Source: Sphingosinicella microcystinivorans
GTDB lineage: Bacteria > Pseudomonadota > Alphaproteobacteria > Sphingomonadales > Sphingomonadaceae
NCBI RefSeq assembly: GCF_027941835.1
Contig: NZ_CP116005.1
Coordinates: 3,983,501-4,047,500 of the forward strand
Length of the DNA: 64,000 nt
Direction: 5' to 3'
The position numbers and the translations under genes were made by a program. The notes below the pieces were generated by a model that was given only the letters and a program-made list of their open reading frames with translations, was not told where the DNA came from and did not search any database. Positions 37,226-46,948 of this stretch are shown here, piece after piece; positions within the stretch are counted from its first letter, which is position 1; every line of letters begins with the position of its first letter.

Positions 37226-38209
37226 ATGCCGACGAGACCGAACCCGATCCAACCCACCCTTGCGACGGCGCTGCTGCTCGTGACCTGCCTGATGCCGACA
37301 CGGGGAGACGCAGGGCTGCGGTCCGCCGCTGCTGACCAGGCGTTTCGCGACCCGCTCGGGTCCGGCGGCGAGGGACCGGCGATGATGGCGTTGCCCGGCG
37401 GCCGCTTCGTGCAAGGAAGCCCGGCCGACGAGAGCGGCCGCAGCGACGACGAAGGCCCGCTGCGCGAGGTAAGCATCGGACCGTTCGCGCTGGGCAAGTA
37501 CGAAGTGACGCGCGGCGAGTACCGCAAGTTCGTGGAGGCGACGGGGTATCGCACCGATGCCGAACGCAACGTGGCGGTGCATGGCCAAGGTGATGCCGAA
37601 GGCTGTTTCACCCACAGCGGCAACGGCGCGTTCGGCTGGTCGGCGGGGACGAATTGGCACAATGCAGGCATGGCGCAGGATGATAGCCACCCGGTGGCGT
37701 GCGTGAGTTGGAACGACGCGCAGGCCTACGTGGAATGGCTGCGACGGGAAACCGGCCAAGCCTATCGGCTGCCGAGCGAGAGCGAGTTCGAGTACGCCAA
37801 CCGCGCCGGAACGACGACCCCCTGGCCTTGGGGCACGGACCCGGACGGAGGCTGCGGCCACGCCAACTACGCCGATGCCGACCTGGAATCGCGCTTCGAC
37901 AACTTCGTCACCGCCTCGTGCAGCGACGGCCATGTCTTCACGGCGCCCGCAGGCAGCTACCCGGCCAACGGCTTCGGCCTGTACGACATGGCCGGGAACG
38001 TGGTGGAGTGGACGCAGGACTGCTGGAACGCCGGTTATGAGGGCGCGCCCGACGACGGCAAGGCATGGGAAAGCGGGGACTGCGCCCTGCGCGTGATGCG
38101 CGGCGGGTCGTGGGGCTTCGGGCCCCAGGCGCTGCGTGCGGCCGCCCGCTTCAAGCCCGCCGCCGCCGGCCGCGGTGGACGCGCGGGTTTCCGCGTGGCG
38201 AGGGACTGA
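37226..38209 (+). CDS. exported FGE/SUMF1-fold protein lacking catalytic cysteines
   Basis: 327 residues. A signal peptide (about 1-29) is followed by the formylglycine-generating-enzyme-type domain. Seen: MALPGGRFVQGSPADESGRSDDEGP, KYEVTRGEYRKFV, HPVACVSWNDAQAYVEWL, RLPSESEFEYANRAG, FGLYDMAGNVVEWTQDCW, and RVMRGGSWGF to GFRVARD. True sulfatase-activating FGE enzymes carry two cysteines in the C-terminal RGGS region to bind copper. Here that region reads RGGSWGFGPQALRAAARF with none, so sulfatase activation is unlikely. It may be a binding or scaffolding member of the fold. The start directly follows the preceding stop. Confidence 0.85.
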   Translation: MPTRPNPIQPTLATALLLVTCLMPTRGDAGLRSAAADQAFRDPLGSGGEGPAMMALPGGRFVQGSPADESGRSDDEGPLREVSIGPFALGKYEVTRGEYRKFVEATGYRTDAERNVAVHGQGDAEGCFTHSGNGAFGWSAGTNWHNAGMAQDDSHPVACVSWNDAQAYVEWLRRETGQAYRLPSESEFEYANRAGTTTPWPWGTDPDGGCGHANYADADLESRFDNFVTASCSDGHVFTAPAGSYPANGFGLYDMAGNVVEWTQDCWNAGYEGAPDDGKAWESGDCALRVMRGGSWGFGPQALRAAARFKPAAAGRGGRAGFRVARD

Positions 38210-38273
38210 CCTTTATCTGCCGCGAAAGCGTGGCGGGCGGGCGATACCGCCGACCGTCTCGACAGTTCCGGCC

Positions 38274-38696
38274 TTAGCCGACGATTTCTTCGGGCTTGAA
38301 GAAGAAGTCGATCTCGATCCTGGCGTTCTCGAGGCTGTCGGAGCCGTGCACCGAGTTCGCCTCGATCGATTCCGCGAACGCCTTGCGGATCGTGCCCTCG
38401 TCGGCGTTCGCCGGGTTGGTGGCGCCCATCACCTCGCGGTTCTTCGCGACGGCGTCCTCACCTTCGAGAACCTGCACGACGACCGGACCCGAGGTCATGA
38501 ACGCGACGAGATCGCCGAAAAACGGGCGCTCGCGGTGCACGCCGTAGAAGCCCTCGGCCTGTTCCTTCGTCATGTGGATGCGCTTGGACGCGACGACGCG
38601 GAGACCGGCTTCCTCCAGCATCCTGGTGACGGCGCCCGTCAGGTTGCGACGCGTGGCGTCGGGCTTGATGATCGAAAAGGTACGCTGCAGCGCCAT
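38274..38696 (-). CDS. ndk: nucleoside diphosphate kinase
   Basis: Transfers gamma-phosphate among NTPs and NDPs. 140 residues, typical length. The phosphorylated His117 lies in NSVHGSDS, with [12 protein letters not shown] before it and the N-terminal [13 protein letters not shown]. It sits on the minus strand downstream of holC with 85 bases between; a 7-bp hairpin without a T run lies there (38741-38761). Confidence 0.97.
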   Translation of the reverse strand: MALQRTFSIIKPDATRRNLTGAVTRMLEEAGLRVVASKRIHMTKEQAEGFYGVHRERPFFGDLVAFMTSGPVVVQVLEGEDAVAKNREVMGATNPANADEGTIRKAFAESIEANSVHGSDSLENARIEIDFFFKPEEIVG

Positions 38697-38781
38697 GACG
38701 GGTCTCCAGATAGGGCGTGATGTAGGGTTTCAGGAAGTCGCGCGCCCAATATCCGGGCGCGGTCACGATTGCAAGCCGCCC

Positions 38782-39252
38782 TTACCCCGCCTTCTGCCAG
38801 CCGCCCTTCTCGCCCTGCGTCCAGTAGACCGGCTCGACACCCTCGCGTGCTTTCAGCGCGCGCCAGTGGGCACGGGCAGCGGCGAGCGAGTTCGCGTCGT
38901 TGCCGTCGAACAGGTAGAGCACGCGCGCGAACGCGGCCGGGTCGCCGGGCAGCTTACCGCCGAGCGAGATGAGCAGGTCGGCGCCGTTCGCGGGCGTGAA
39001 ATCGTCCGCGAGCAGCACGGGCTGCGCCGCCGGATTGTCGCGCCCGTGCGGCAGGAAGCTGCCGGGGTCGTAAGTCCAGAGGTAGCTGTCCAGCGCATCC
39101 AGTTCGCCGCCGTCCGACGAGTGGACGAGCACGCGGTGCCCGGCCTCGATCGCCTTGCCCGCGAGAACGGGCACGACGTCGAACGGGCGCGAGCGCGTGC
39201 AGTGATAGAAGCCGACCGGCGTTAAAGGGGAGGTTGGCGCGGTGGCGTTCAC
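38782..39252 (-). CDS. holC: DNA polymerase III chi subunit
   Basis: Links the clamp loader to SSB. 156 residues from the GTG at 39252. Family pattern: VGFYHCTRSRPFDVVPVLAGKAIEAGHRVLV, then SYLWTYDPGSFLPHG and QPVLLADD. GTGA overlaps the pepA stop by four bases, the standard pepA-holC arrangement in proteobacteria. Confidence 0.9.
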   Translation of the reverse strand: MNATAPTSPLTPVGFYHCTRSRPFDVVPVLAGKAIEAGHRVLVHSSDGGELDALDSYLWTYDPGSFLPHGRDNPAAQPVLLADDFTPANGADLLISLGGKLPGDPAAFARVLYLFDGNDANSLAAARAHWRALKAREGVEPVYWTQGEKGGWQKAG

Positions 39253-40739
39253 GCTTCCAGCGTGTCCTCGACGAAGCGGTCGAGCAGGCGCACGCCGTAG
39301 CCGGTCGCGCCTTTCTCCCACGTGTTGCCGGGCTTCGACGCCCAGACCATGCCCGCGATGTCGAGATGCGCCCACCGGACGCCATCGTTCACGAAGCGCC
39401 CAATGAACTGCGCGGCGGTGATCGAGCCGGCATCGCGCGGGCCGACGTTCTTGATGTCGGCGATCGGCGAGTCGATCAGCTTGTCGTAAGCGCTGCCGAG
39501 CGGGAAGCGCCACAGCTTGTCGCCGGTCGCGATGCCCGCGCTGACGAGCTGCTTGGCAAGCTCGTCGCTGTTCGAGAAGATGCCCGCATATTCGTGGCCG
39601 AGGCTGATGATCATCGCGCCGGTGAGCGTCGCGAGGTCGACGACGACCTCGGGGTTGAAGCGCTTCTGCGCCCATGTGATCGCGTCGCACAGCACCAGCC
39701 GCCCCTCGGCGTCGGTGTTGATGACCTCGACGGTCTGGCCGGACATCGTCGTCACCACATCGCCGGGGCGCTGGGCATTGCCGTCCGGCATGTTCTCGAC
39801 GAGGCCGCAGATGCCGACGACGCGCGCCTTGGCGCGGCGGAGCGCAAGCGCCTTCATCGCGCCCGCGACGGCGCCCGCGCCGCCCATGTCCCACTTCATG
39901 TCCTCCATGCCCGCGGCGGGCTTGATCGAGATGCCGCCGGTGTCGAAGGTGACGCCCTTGCCGACGAACACGGTGGAGGTCTTCGCCTTGCCGTTCGTCC
40001 CGTCCCATTCCATGACGAGCAGGCGCGGCGGCTTCGCCGAGCCCTGCGCGACGCCGAGCAGCGCCCCCATGCCCGCGGCGCGCATCTCGCTTTCGTCGAG
40101 CACCTCGATCTTGATGCCGAGATCGGCGAGCGGACGGCAGCGTTCGACGAAACTTTCGGGATAGATGACGTTCGCGGGCTCGCTGACGAGGCTGCGCGCG
40201 AAGCCGACGGCCTCGACGAGCGGCTCCAGCCGCGCCCATTCCTGCCCGGCGCTGCCCGCGTTGGCAATCGCGATCTCGCCGAGCGTCGGCTTCTGCTTCT
40301 CGGGCAGCTTTGTCCGGTACTTGTCGAACCGCCATGCGCGGAGCGACGCGCCGAGCGCGAGGTGCGCGGCCGCCTTCGGCGTATCGAGCGCGAGATCGCT
40401 GAGACCGCCGAAATCGACCGTGGCTTTCGTCTCGCCCGAGGTCAGCAGCCGCGCGGCAAGCGCGCCGCCGATCCGCTCGAACACGGCGGCGTCGGCATGA
40501 CCGGGCTTGCCCGTGCCGATCACGAGAACGCGCGAGGCGTCCGTGCCCGAAGGCGCCAGCAGCTCGGCGATCTGCGCGGCATCGCCCTCGAACCGCGCCG
40601 TCTTCACGGCATTGGCGAGAGCGCCGCCAAGCGCTGCATCCAGTGTCTGCGCCGCTCCCGAAAGCACCGCGTCCTTCGCCGCGAAAACCACAAGGGCAGT
40701 GCCCGGCGTGTGCGACGTAACCCCGAACTCGATGCGCAT
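39249..40739 (-). CDS. pepA: leucyl aminopeptidase (M17, PepA)
   Basis: Hexameric dinuclear metal aminopeptidase. 496 residues. Seen in the catalytic half: VGKGVTFDTGGISIKPAAGM (metal-binding Lys and Asp), and NTDAEGRLVLCDAI, which carries the second metal-binding motif. The N-terminal domain (1 to about 170) resembles other M17 proteins. It is divergent from lptD with 150 bases between, and coupled to holC. Confidence 0.95.
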   Translation of the reverse strand: MRIEFGVTSHTPGTALVVFAAKDAVLSGAAQTLDAALGGALANAVKTARFEGDAAQIAELLAPSGTDASRVLVIGTGKPGHADAAVFERIGGALAARLLTSGETKATVDFGGLSDLALDTPKAAAHLALGASLRAWRFDKYRTKLPEKQKPTLGEIAIANAGSAGQEWARLEPLVEAVGFARSLVSEPANVIYPESFVERCRPLADLGIKIEVLDESEMRAAGMGALLGVAQGSAKPPRLLVMEWDGTNGKAKTSTVFVGKGVTFDTGGISIKPAAGMEDMKWDMGGAGAVAGAMKALALRRAKARVVGICGLVENMPDGNAQRPGDVVTTMSGQTVEVINTDAEGRLVLCDAITWAQKRFNPEVVVDLATLTGAMIISLGHEYAGIFSNSDELAKQLVSAGIATGDKLWRFPLGSAYDKLIDSPIADIKNVGPRDAGSITAAQFIGRFVNDGVRWAHLDIAGMVWASKPGNTWEKGATGYGVRLLDRFVEDTLEA

Positions 40740-40889
40740 CGGATGAACTCTCCTGGAAGAAAAAGCGGTCCGGGCGTTCTAGCCGCCCGGCAGGCGGACC
40801 GCAATTCACGGCGTATCGAAGCCCGCTGCTTGCCGCCGCGGGCACGCCGCGGGTAAGAGGCGCTGTCCGCCTGTTCGGAGAGCGCTTTC

Positions 40890-43112
40890 TTGTCCCGTCG
40901 CCTTGCCGTCTTTCTGCTGTCCACCGCGCTTGCGGGATTCGCCGCGCCCGCGCTGGCGCAGACGGAAGGCGCGTCCGCCCCGGCGGACGCGGGCCCTGTG
41001 CTGAAACCGGGCGACGCGATCGAGTTCGCCGCGGACACGATGGAATACGACGACGACACGCAGCTCGTGACGGCACGCGGCAACGTCGTCGTCACGCGCG
41101 ACGGCTACCGCCTCACCGCGAACGAGGTCGAATACGACCGCAAGACCGGCAAGGTCGAGGCGCGCGGCGCGGTGAAGGTGATCGACCCCGACGGCAACGA
41201 GGCCTTCGGCGAGCGCGTCGAACTCGACGAATCGCTGCGCGACGGCGCGGTGGAGAACATCCTGCTCGTGCTCCAGGACGGCGGGCGCCTCGCCGCCCAC
41301 GACGGCCGACGCGAGGCCGGGCGCACCACGGTGAACCGCGCGGTCTATTCGCCGTGCGACATCATCGGCGTGGACGGCTGCCCCAAGGAGCCGCTGTGGC
41401 AGGTGAAGGCGCTGCGCGTGCGCCACGACCCCGACCGCAAGCGCGTCTACTACAAGGACGCCAGCCTCGAATTCCTCGGCATCCCGATCTTCTACACGCC
41501 GAGCCTGTCTCACCCCGACGGGCCGGGCCGCAATGCGACCGGCATCCTCGTCCCCTCCGTCACCATCGACCGCTCGCTCGGCGTCTCGGTCGAGCTGCCG
41601 TATTTCCTGAGCTTCTCCGAGAGCAACGACCTGACGATCGCGCCGATCGTCTACACCGAGGTCAACCCGGCGCTTTCCGTCGAATACCGGCACCAGACCG
41701 CGTCCGGGCCGCTGCGCTTCGGCGGCATCGGCACCTATTCGTCGGAACTCGATTTCCCGGACCCCGCAGGCACCGGCATCCCCAACAAGCAGTTCCGCGG
41801 CTATGTCTACGGCAACGGCCGCCTTCAGCACGGCCGCAACTGGCGCTCGACGTTCGGCATCCGTCTCGCCACCGACGATACCTTCCTGCGCCGCTACGAC
41901 ATCTCCCGCGACGACACGCTGCGGAATTTCTACCAGATCGAGCGCTTCGGCGTGGAAAGCTACTTCGCGGTCGAAGGCTGGGCGTTCCAGGGCCTGCGGC
42001 AGACGGACGTGGCGGGCCTGACGCCGATCGCGCTGCCGCTGATGAGCTACATGTGGTCGCCGAGCGAGACGATCGGCGGCGGGCGGCTGAAGATGGCGGC
42101 GGACACGGCGGCGATCACCCGCACCGACGGCATGGACACGCAGCGCGCCTCCGCCTCGGCCGAATGGAAGCGCAGCGCCATTACGCCGTGGGGACAGCGC
42201 GTGACGGCGACCGGCCTCATCCGCGGCGACATCTACCACGTCACCGACAGCGCCTTCGCCGAGCTTCCGATCTACGCCGGGCGCGACGGCTGGGAGGGCC
42301 GCATCCTGCCCGCCGCCGCACTCGACATCGAATGGCCGCTGGCCGGCCCCGCGTTCGGCGGCACGCAGACGCTGACGCCGCGCGTACAATTCTCCGTCTC
42401 GCCGAGCGACGTGAACGACCATATCCCGAACGAGGATTCGCGCGCCGTCGACCTCGACGACACCAACCTCTTCGACCTGAACCGCTTCCCGGGCGCGGAC
42501 CGCTGGGAAGGCGGGCAGCGCGTGACCTATGGCGCGACGTGGCGGCTCGACCGCCCGCGCTGGCGGATCGAAAGCGAGTTCGGCCAGAGCTACCGCTTCG
42601 ACAATACGCCGGGCGCGTTTCCGCCGGGGACCGGCCTTTCCGGCAACTTCTCCGACTTCGTGGGCCGCAACACGCTGCGCATCGGCAGCGGCTTCGACCT
42701 CACGCACCGCTTCCGCCTCGACAAGACCAGCCTGAAGCTGCGCCGCAACGAGGTCGACGTGACGGTGGGCAACAAGCGCACCTACGCGACGGTCGGCTAC
42801 GTGAAGCTGGACCGGGACATCGGCATCGAGGACCTCGAGGACCGCGAGGAGGTGCGCGCGGGCGGGCGCATCAGCTTCGCGCGCTACTGGTCGGTGATCG
42901 GCTCGGTGATCGTCGATCTCACCTCGCGCGCCGAAGACCCGCTCAACACCTCGGACGGTTTCGAGATGGTGCGTCACAGGCTCGGCATCGCCTATCAGGA
43001 CGAATGCTTCGAGTTCGGCGTCACGTGGCGGCGCGACTACGTTGAGGACCGCGATTTCCGACGCGGCAACGCCTTCCTGTTCTCGATCAGCCTCAAGAAC
43101 CTCGGCCGCTAA
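40890..43112 (+). CDS. lptD: LPS-assembly protein LptD
   Basis: Outer-membrane barrel that inserts LPS. 740 residues from a TTG start (GGAG nine bases upstream). Signal peptide ends APALA-QT. The N-terminal OstA-like beta-jellyroll (about 40-170) shows FAADTMEYDDDTQLVTARGNV; the barrel follows with alternating aromatic strands and ends NAFLFSISLKNLGR. Cysteines near residues 151 and 158 and one near 702 could form the disulfides LptD needs, although spacing differs from E. coli. It heads lptD-surA-pdxA-rsmA. Confidence 0.93.
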   Translation: MSRRLAVFLLSTALAGFAAPALAQTEGASAPADAGPVLKPGDAIEFAADTMEYDDDTQLVTARGNVVVTRDGYRLTANEVEYDRKTGKVEARGAVKVIDPDGNEAFGERVELDESLRDGAVENILLVLQDGGRLAAHDGRREAGRTTVNRAVYSPCDIIGVDGCPKEPLWQVKALRVRHDPDRKRVYYKDASLEFLGIPIFYTPSLSHPDGPGRNATGILVPSVTIDRSLGVSVELPYFLSFSESNDLTIAPIVYTEVNPALSVEYRHQTASGPLRFGGIGTYSSELDFPDPAGTGIPNKQFRGYVYGNGRLQHGRNWRSTFGIRLATDDTFLRRYDISRDDTLRNFYQIERFGVESYFAVEGWAFQGLRQTDVAGLTPIALPLMSYMWSPSETIGGGRLKMAADTAAITRTDGMDTQRASASAEWKRSAITPWGQRVTATGLIRGDIYHVTDSAFAELPIYAGRDGWEGRILPAAALDIEWPLAGPAFGGTQTLTPRVQFSVSPSDVNDHIPNEDSRAVDLDDTNLFDLNRFPGADRWEGGQRVTYGATWRLDRPRWRIESEFGQSYRFDNTPGAFPPGTGLSGNFSDFVGRNTLRIGSGFDLTHRFRLDKTSLKLRRNEVDVTVGNKRTYATVGYVKLDRDIGIEDLEDREEVRAGGRISFARYWSVIGSVIVDLTSRAEDPLNTSDGFEMVRHRLGIAYQDECFEFGVTWRRDYVEDRDFRRGNAFLFSISLKNLGR

Positions 43113-43250
43113 TCGGCTGTTCAGCCGCAGGGGATTAGCTGGCACCGCAAGCGTAAACGATACGCTGACATTCATGTCCGCGCGTGCTAGGCGGCATGAC
43201 CTGAGAGGCTACAAGACCGCTTCGGCACCGCCGGGACGGGGGAGAGATTG

Positions 43251-44573
43251 ATGAGGTTTTCGACGCTGCGCTGGCTTGGTGCCGGTGTCGCAGTTCTTGC
43301 TGCAGGGTCAACACTGGCCCAGAATTCGCCGCTCGCCGGCCTCACCGATCCCGAAATCGAGATTCTCGGCCAGCCTGTCGACCCGACCGTTCGCAAGGCG
43401 ACTGCGATCGTCAACGGCGACGTCATCACCGACACCGACATCGACCAGCGTCTCAATCTGGTGCTTGCCGCCAATCAGGGGCAGGTGTCCGACGACGAAC
43501 GCACGCGCCTTCGGCTTCAGGTGCTGCGCAACCTCATCGACGAGAAGCTCCAGATCCAGGAAGCGACCGCGCAGGAAGTGAGGATCGCGCAGGACGAGGT
43601 CGACCAGGCGTTCACGCGCGTCGCCTCCAACTTCCGCATGAGCAGCGACCAGTTCGACGAGTTCCTGAAGGCGCGCGGCACGTCGCAGACCTCGCTGAAG
43701 CAGCAGATCCACGCCGAGCTTGCATGGAGCCGCCTGCTGCGCCGCCGCGTCGAGCCGTTCGTGAACGTCGGCGACGACGAGGTGCAGGCGCTGATCGACC
43801 GTCTCAATGCCGCCAAGGGCACCGAGGAGTTCCGCATCGCCGAGATCTTCCTGACCGCGACGGCGGAAAACGCCGAGCAGGTCCGCGAGAACGCACAGCG
43901 CATCGTCGATCAGGTGCGGCAGGGCGGCTCGTTCATCGCCTATGCGCGGCAGTTCTCCGAAGCCTCGACGGCGGCGGTCGGCGGCGATCTCGGCTGGGTA
44001 CGCCCGGCGCAGCTTTCGCCCGAGCTGGCCCCGGTGGTGGAGAGCCTGCCGCGCGGCGACGTCTCCAACCCCATCCAGATTCCCGGCGGCTTCGCGATCA
44101 TCGCGCTCGTCGACAAGCGTCAGGTGCTCGCCGCCGATCCCAAGGACGCGGTGCTCGCCGTGAAGCAGATCACCGTGCCGCTGCCCGCGGACGTGACGCA
44201 GCAGCAGGCCGCGGGCATCGTGCAGCGGTTGCAGGCGGGCACGCAGGGCATGGGCGGCTGCGGCGGCGCCGAGGCGCTCGCCGAGAGCTTCGGGGGCAAT
44301 GTCGTCGCCAACGATCAGGTCCGGCTCGGCGACCTGCCGCCGCAGCTTCAGGAGATCATGGAGCCGATGCAGATCGGCCAGAGCACGCCGCCCTTCGGCA
44401 CGCGCGAGGACGGCATCCGCGTGCTCGTGCTCTGCGGCCGCGAGGACCCGCCCGACGCCGGCGCGCCCTCGTTCGACCAGCTCTACGCGCAGATGGAAGA
44501 GAGCAAGGTCGCGATGGCGGCGCGCCGCTACCTGCGCGACCTTCGCCGCGACGCCGTTATCGACTACCGGTGA
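43251..44573 (+). CDS. surA: SurA-type periplasmic chaperone/peptidyl-prolyl isomerase
   Basis: Outer-membrane protein chaperone. 440 residues. The ATG at 43251 has GGGGGAGAG before it. Signal peptide (cleavage near STLA-QN), SurA N-terminal helical domain (about 45-180), and one parvulin domain (about 184-285: FRIAEIFLTATAEN to GGDLGWVRPAQLSPELAP). A C-terminal helical part follows with a degenerate or absent second parvulin domain. Its position between lptD and pdxA is classical. Confidence 0.93.
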   Translation: MRFSTLRWLGAGVAVLAAGSTLAQNSPLAGLTDPEIEILGQPVDPTVRKATAIVNGDVITDTDIDQRLNLVLAANQGQVSDDERTRLRLQVLRNLIDEKLQIQEATAQEVRIAQDEVDQAFTRVASNFRMSSDQFDEFLKARGTSQTSLKQQIHAELAWSRLLRRRVEPFVNVGDDEVQALIDRLNAAKGTEEFRIAEIFLTATAENAEQVRENAQRIVDQVRQGGSFIAYARQFSEASTAAVGGDLGWVRPAQLSPELAPVVESLPRGDVSNPIQIPGGFAIIALVDKRQVLAADPKDAVLAVKQITVPLPADVTQQQAAGIVQRLQAGTQGMGGCGGAEALAESFGGNVVANDQVRLGDLPPQLQEIMEPMQIGQSTPPFGTREDGIRVLVLCGREDPPDAGAPSFDQLYAQMEESKVAMAARRYLRDLRRDAVIDYR

Positions 44574-44583
44574 TCGGGGACCG

Positions 44584-45570
44584 ATGATCCAACCGATCGC
44601 CGTCACGCTCGGCGACCCCGCCGGTATCGGCCCGGAGATCATCGGGCGGTGCTGGGAACTGCGCGAAACGCTCGGTCTTCCGCCCTTCTTCGGGATCGGC
44701 AACCGCGACTCGCTCGCGGGCGTCTGGAAAGGTCCCGTCTGCCAGATCGAGCATCCCGACGATGTCGGCGGCTGCTGCGACGCGCTGCCGCTGATCGAGG
44801 TCGCCGACAGCGAGGTGGTGCAGCCCGGCAGGCCGACGCTGATCGGCGCGCGCTGCGCGCTCGACGCGCTCGAGATCGCGACCGGGCTCACCCGCAGCGG
44901 CGCGGCGGGCGCGCTCGTCACGGGGCCCGTCTCCAAGGCGCAGCTTCAGGCGATCGGCTTCACGCACCCGGGGCAGACGGAATTCGTCGGCGAGCGCTGC
45001 GGCGTGTTCGCGGCGAACCTCGCGATGATGCTCGTCGGCCCGACGCTGCGCACCGTGCCCGTCACCATCCACGTGGCGCTCGCCGATGTGCCGCAGCGGC
45101 TCACCACCGACCTCATCGTCAGCCGCGGGCGCGCGGCGGCGAAGGGGCTGACGCGCAATTTCGGCATCGAGAACCCGCGCCTCGCCGTTGCCGGGCTGAA
45201 CCCGCACGCGGGCGAGAGCGGACTCCTCGGCCGCGAGGAGATCGACGTGATCGCCCCTGCGATCGCGGAGCTGCGCGCCGAGGGCATCGACGCGTTCGGG
45301 CCGCTTTCCGCCGATGCGATGTTCCACGAACATGCCCGCAAGAGCTATGACGCCGCGCTCTGCATGTATCACGACCAGGCGCTGGTGCCGCTGAAGACCC
45401 TGCACTTCGACGAGGGCGTGAACCTGACGCTGGGCCTGCCGATCGTGCGCACGGCGCCCGACCACGGCACGGCGTTCGATATCGCCGGAAAAGGGATCGC
45501 GAGCCACCGCGCGATGGCGGCCGCGATCAGGACGGCGCACGAATGCGCCGTGCACCGCGCGATTGACTGA
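44584..45570 (+). CDS. pdxA: 4-hydroxythreonine-4-phosphate dehydrogenase
   Basis: Vitamin B6 synthesis. 328 residues. Seen: [12 protein letters not shown] at the N-terminus, [20 protein letters not shown], and metal ligand regions [10 protein letters not shown] and [11 protein letters not shown]. The ATG at 44584 follows surA by ten bases. Its end overlaps rsmA by eight bases. Confidence 0.96.
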   Translation: MIQPIAVTLGDPAGIGPEIIGRCWELRETLGLPPFFGIGNRDSLAGVWKGPVCQIEHPDDVGGCCDALPLIEVADSEVVQPGRPTLIGARCALDALEIATGLTRSGAAGALVTGPVSKAQLQAIGFTHPGQTEFVGERCGVFAANLAMMLVGPTLRTVPVTIHVALADVPQRLTTDLIVSRGRAAAKGLTRNFGIENPRLAVAGLNPHAGESGLLGREEIDVIAPAIAELRAEGIDAFGPLSADAMFHEHARKSYDAALCMYHDQALVPLKTLHFDEGVNLTLGLPIVRTAPDHGTAFDIAGKGIASHRAMAAAIRTAHECAVHRAID

Positions 45571-46414
45571 CGGTTTACCGCCCGGCCTCGCCGCGCTGCC
45601 ACCGCTGCGCGAGGTGATCGCGCAGCACGGGCTGACGGCGAAAAAGGCGTTCGGCCAGAATTTCCTGTTCGATTCCAACCTTCTCGACAAGATCGCGCGT
45701 GTTCCGGGGCCGTTCTCCGGCGCGCGTGTCTACGAGGTCGGGCCGGGCCCCGGCGGCCTTACCCGGGCACTGCTGCGCGCGGGCGCCGAGGTCACGGCGG
45801 TGGAGATGGACATCCGCTGCCTGCCGGCGCTCGCCGAACTCGGCGAGGCAGCGGATGGGCGGCTCACGGTCATCGAAGGCGACGCGATGCGGATCGACGA
45901 GCCCGCGCTGCTCGGCGCGCCCGCGCACATCGTCGCGAACCTGCCCTACAACGTCGGCACCGCGCTTCTCGTCCGCTGGCTCACCACCGACCCGTGGCCG
46001 CCGTGGTGGCGGAGCCTCAGCCTGATGTTCCAGAAGGAGGTCGCCGAGCGCATCGTCGCGGCGCCGGGCACGGATGCCTACGGGCGCCTCTCCGTCCTCG
46101 CGCAGTGGCGCTCGCGGCCGCGCATCGCGCTGTCGCTGCCGCCTCGCGCGTTCATCCCACCGCCCAAGGTGGATTCGGCGGTGGTCCACATCGTGCCCGC
46201 CGAAGCGCCGGAAGGTGTGCCTGTCTCGGCCATCGAGCGAGTGACGGCGGCGGCGTTCGGCCAGCGCCGCAAGATGCTGCGCGCCAGCCTCAAGGCGCTG
46301 CCGGGCGGCCTCGAAGCGCTCGCGGCGAGCGGCATCGACGGTGCGCGGCGCGCGGAAACGCTCTCGGTCGACGAGTTCGTGGCGCTCGCCCGCTGCTGGG
46401 CCGCGCCTAGTTGA
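45563..46414 (+). CDS. rsmA: 16S rRNA (adenine 1518/1519-N6) dimethyltransferase RsmA
   Basis: Also called KsgA. 283 residues from a TTG start inside pdxA. Seen: [11 protein letters not shown], the SAM motif [14 protein letters not shown], and the catalytic NLPYN. C-terminal domain with [16 protein letters not shown]. It closes the lptD operon and overlaps the opposite-strand TPR gene by eight bases at its end. Confidence 0.96.
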   Translation: MTDGLPPGLAALPPLREVIAQHGLTAKKAFGQNFLFDSNLLDKIARVPGPFSGARVYEVGPGPGGLTRALLRAGAEVTAVEMDIRCLPALAELGEAADGRLTVIEGDAMRIDEPALLGAPAHIVANLPYNVGTALLVRWLTTDPWPPWWRSLSLMFQKEVAERIVAAPGTDAYGRLSVLAQWRSRPRIALSLPPRAFIPPPKVDSAVVHIVPAEAPEGVPVSAIERVTAAAFGQRRKMLRASLKALPGGLEALAASGIDGARRAETLSVDEFVALARCWAAPS

Positions 46415-46910
46415 TCTTGGGCGTCGGGGCCTTTTCGGCGGCCGCCGTCACGGTCGCGGGCGGACCCTTCTCGATCGCGGCCGCGAGCGTCACCGCGCTC
46501 TGGCACTCGCCCTGACAGAGCTTGCGGATGCGCTCCAGATTGTCCTTCGCCAGCGCGACGGCGCCGCGCGCCATGTACGCCTCGCCCTGCTCCGAGAGCG
46601 CGGTCAGGTCGTTGGGATCGATGGCCAGCGCCTCGCGGTAGAACTTCACGGCACGGCCCGGCAGGCCGAGCATGTCGTAGGAGCGCGCGATGCCGATGTA
46701 GGCGCGCGTGTTCTTGGGATCGACGGCGAGCGCGGTTTCGAACTGGTCGATCGCGGCCTGCGCCTTGCGGTCATTGAGGAGCGCTTCGCCGCTACGCGTC
46801 AACTGCATCGAAAGCGGCGCGATGCGGGGCTCCGCCGTCTTGCAATAGGCGACGCTCGACGCCGTGGCGATGGCGACAGCGATTCCGGCGAGCATGATCC
46901 TAGACTGCAT
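46407..46910 (-). CDS. exported small TPR protein
   Basis: 167 residues. The ATG at 46910 is chosen (GAGGGAAAAG upstream); the frame extends to 46955. It has a signal peptide or membrane anchor (about 5-25) and two to three TPR units (about 40-125: [39 protein letters not shown], and a third). Two cysteines (KLCQGECQ) lie at the end of the repeat region. No specific partner is known. It follows rsmB by 38 bases on the same strand. Confidence 0.78.
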   Translation of the reverse strand: MQSRIMLAGIAVAIATASSVAYCKTAEPRIAPLSMQLTRSGEALLNDRKAQAAIDQFETALAVDPKNTRAYIGIARSYDMLGLPGRAVKFYREALAIDPNDLTALSEQGEAYMARGAVALAKDNLERIRKLCQGECQSAVTLAAAIEKGPPATVTAAAEKAPTPKIN

Positions 46911-46948
46911 GAACTTTTCCCTCAACGTCACTCCCCCTGCGGCCCGCT

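Noticed and set aside
37226-38209. Calling this gene a sulfatase-modifying enzyme
   Set aside because: The catalytic cysteines are absent and no sulfatase gene is nearby.
38741-38761. 7-bp hairpin between holC and ndk as terminator
   Set aside because: No T run on either strand and modest stem; too weak to annotate.
43114-43127. CGGCTG-TT-CAGCCG after lptD as terminator or attenuator
   Set aside because: Two-base loop, no T run, and surA follows in the same operon.
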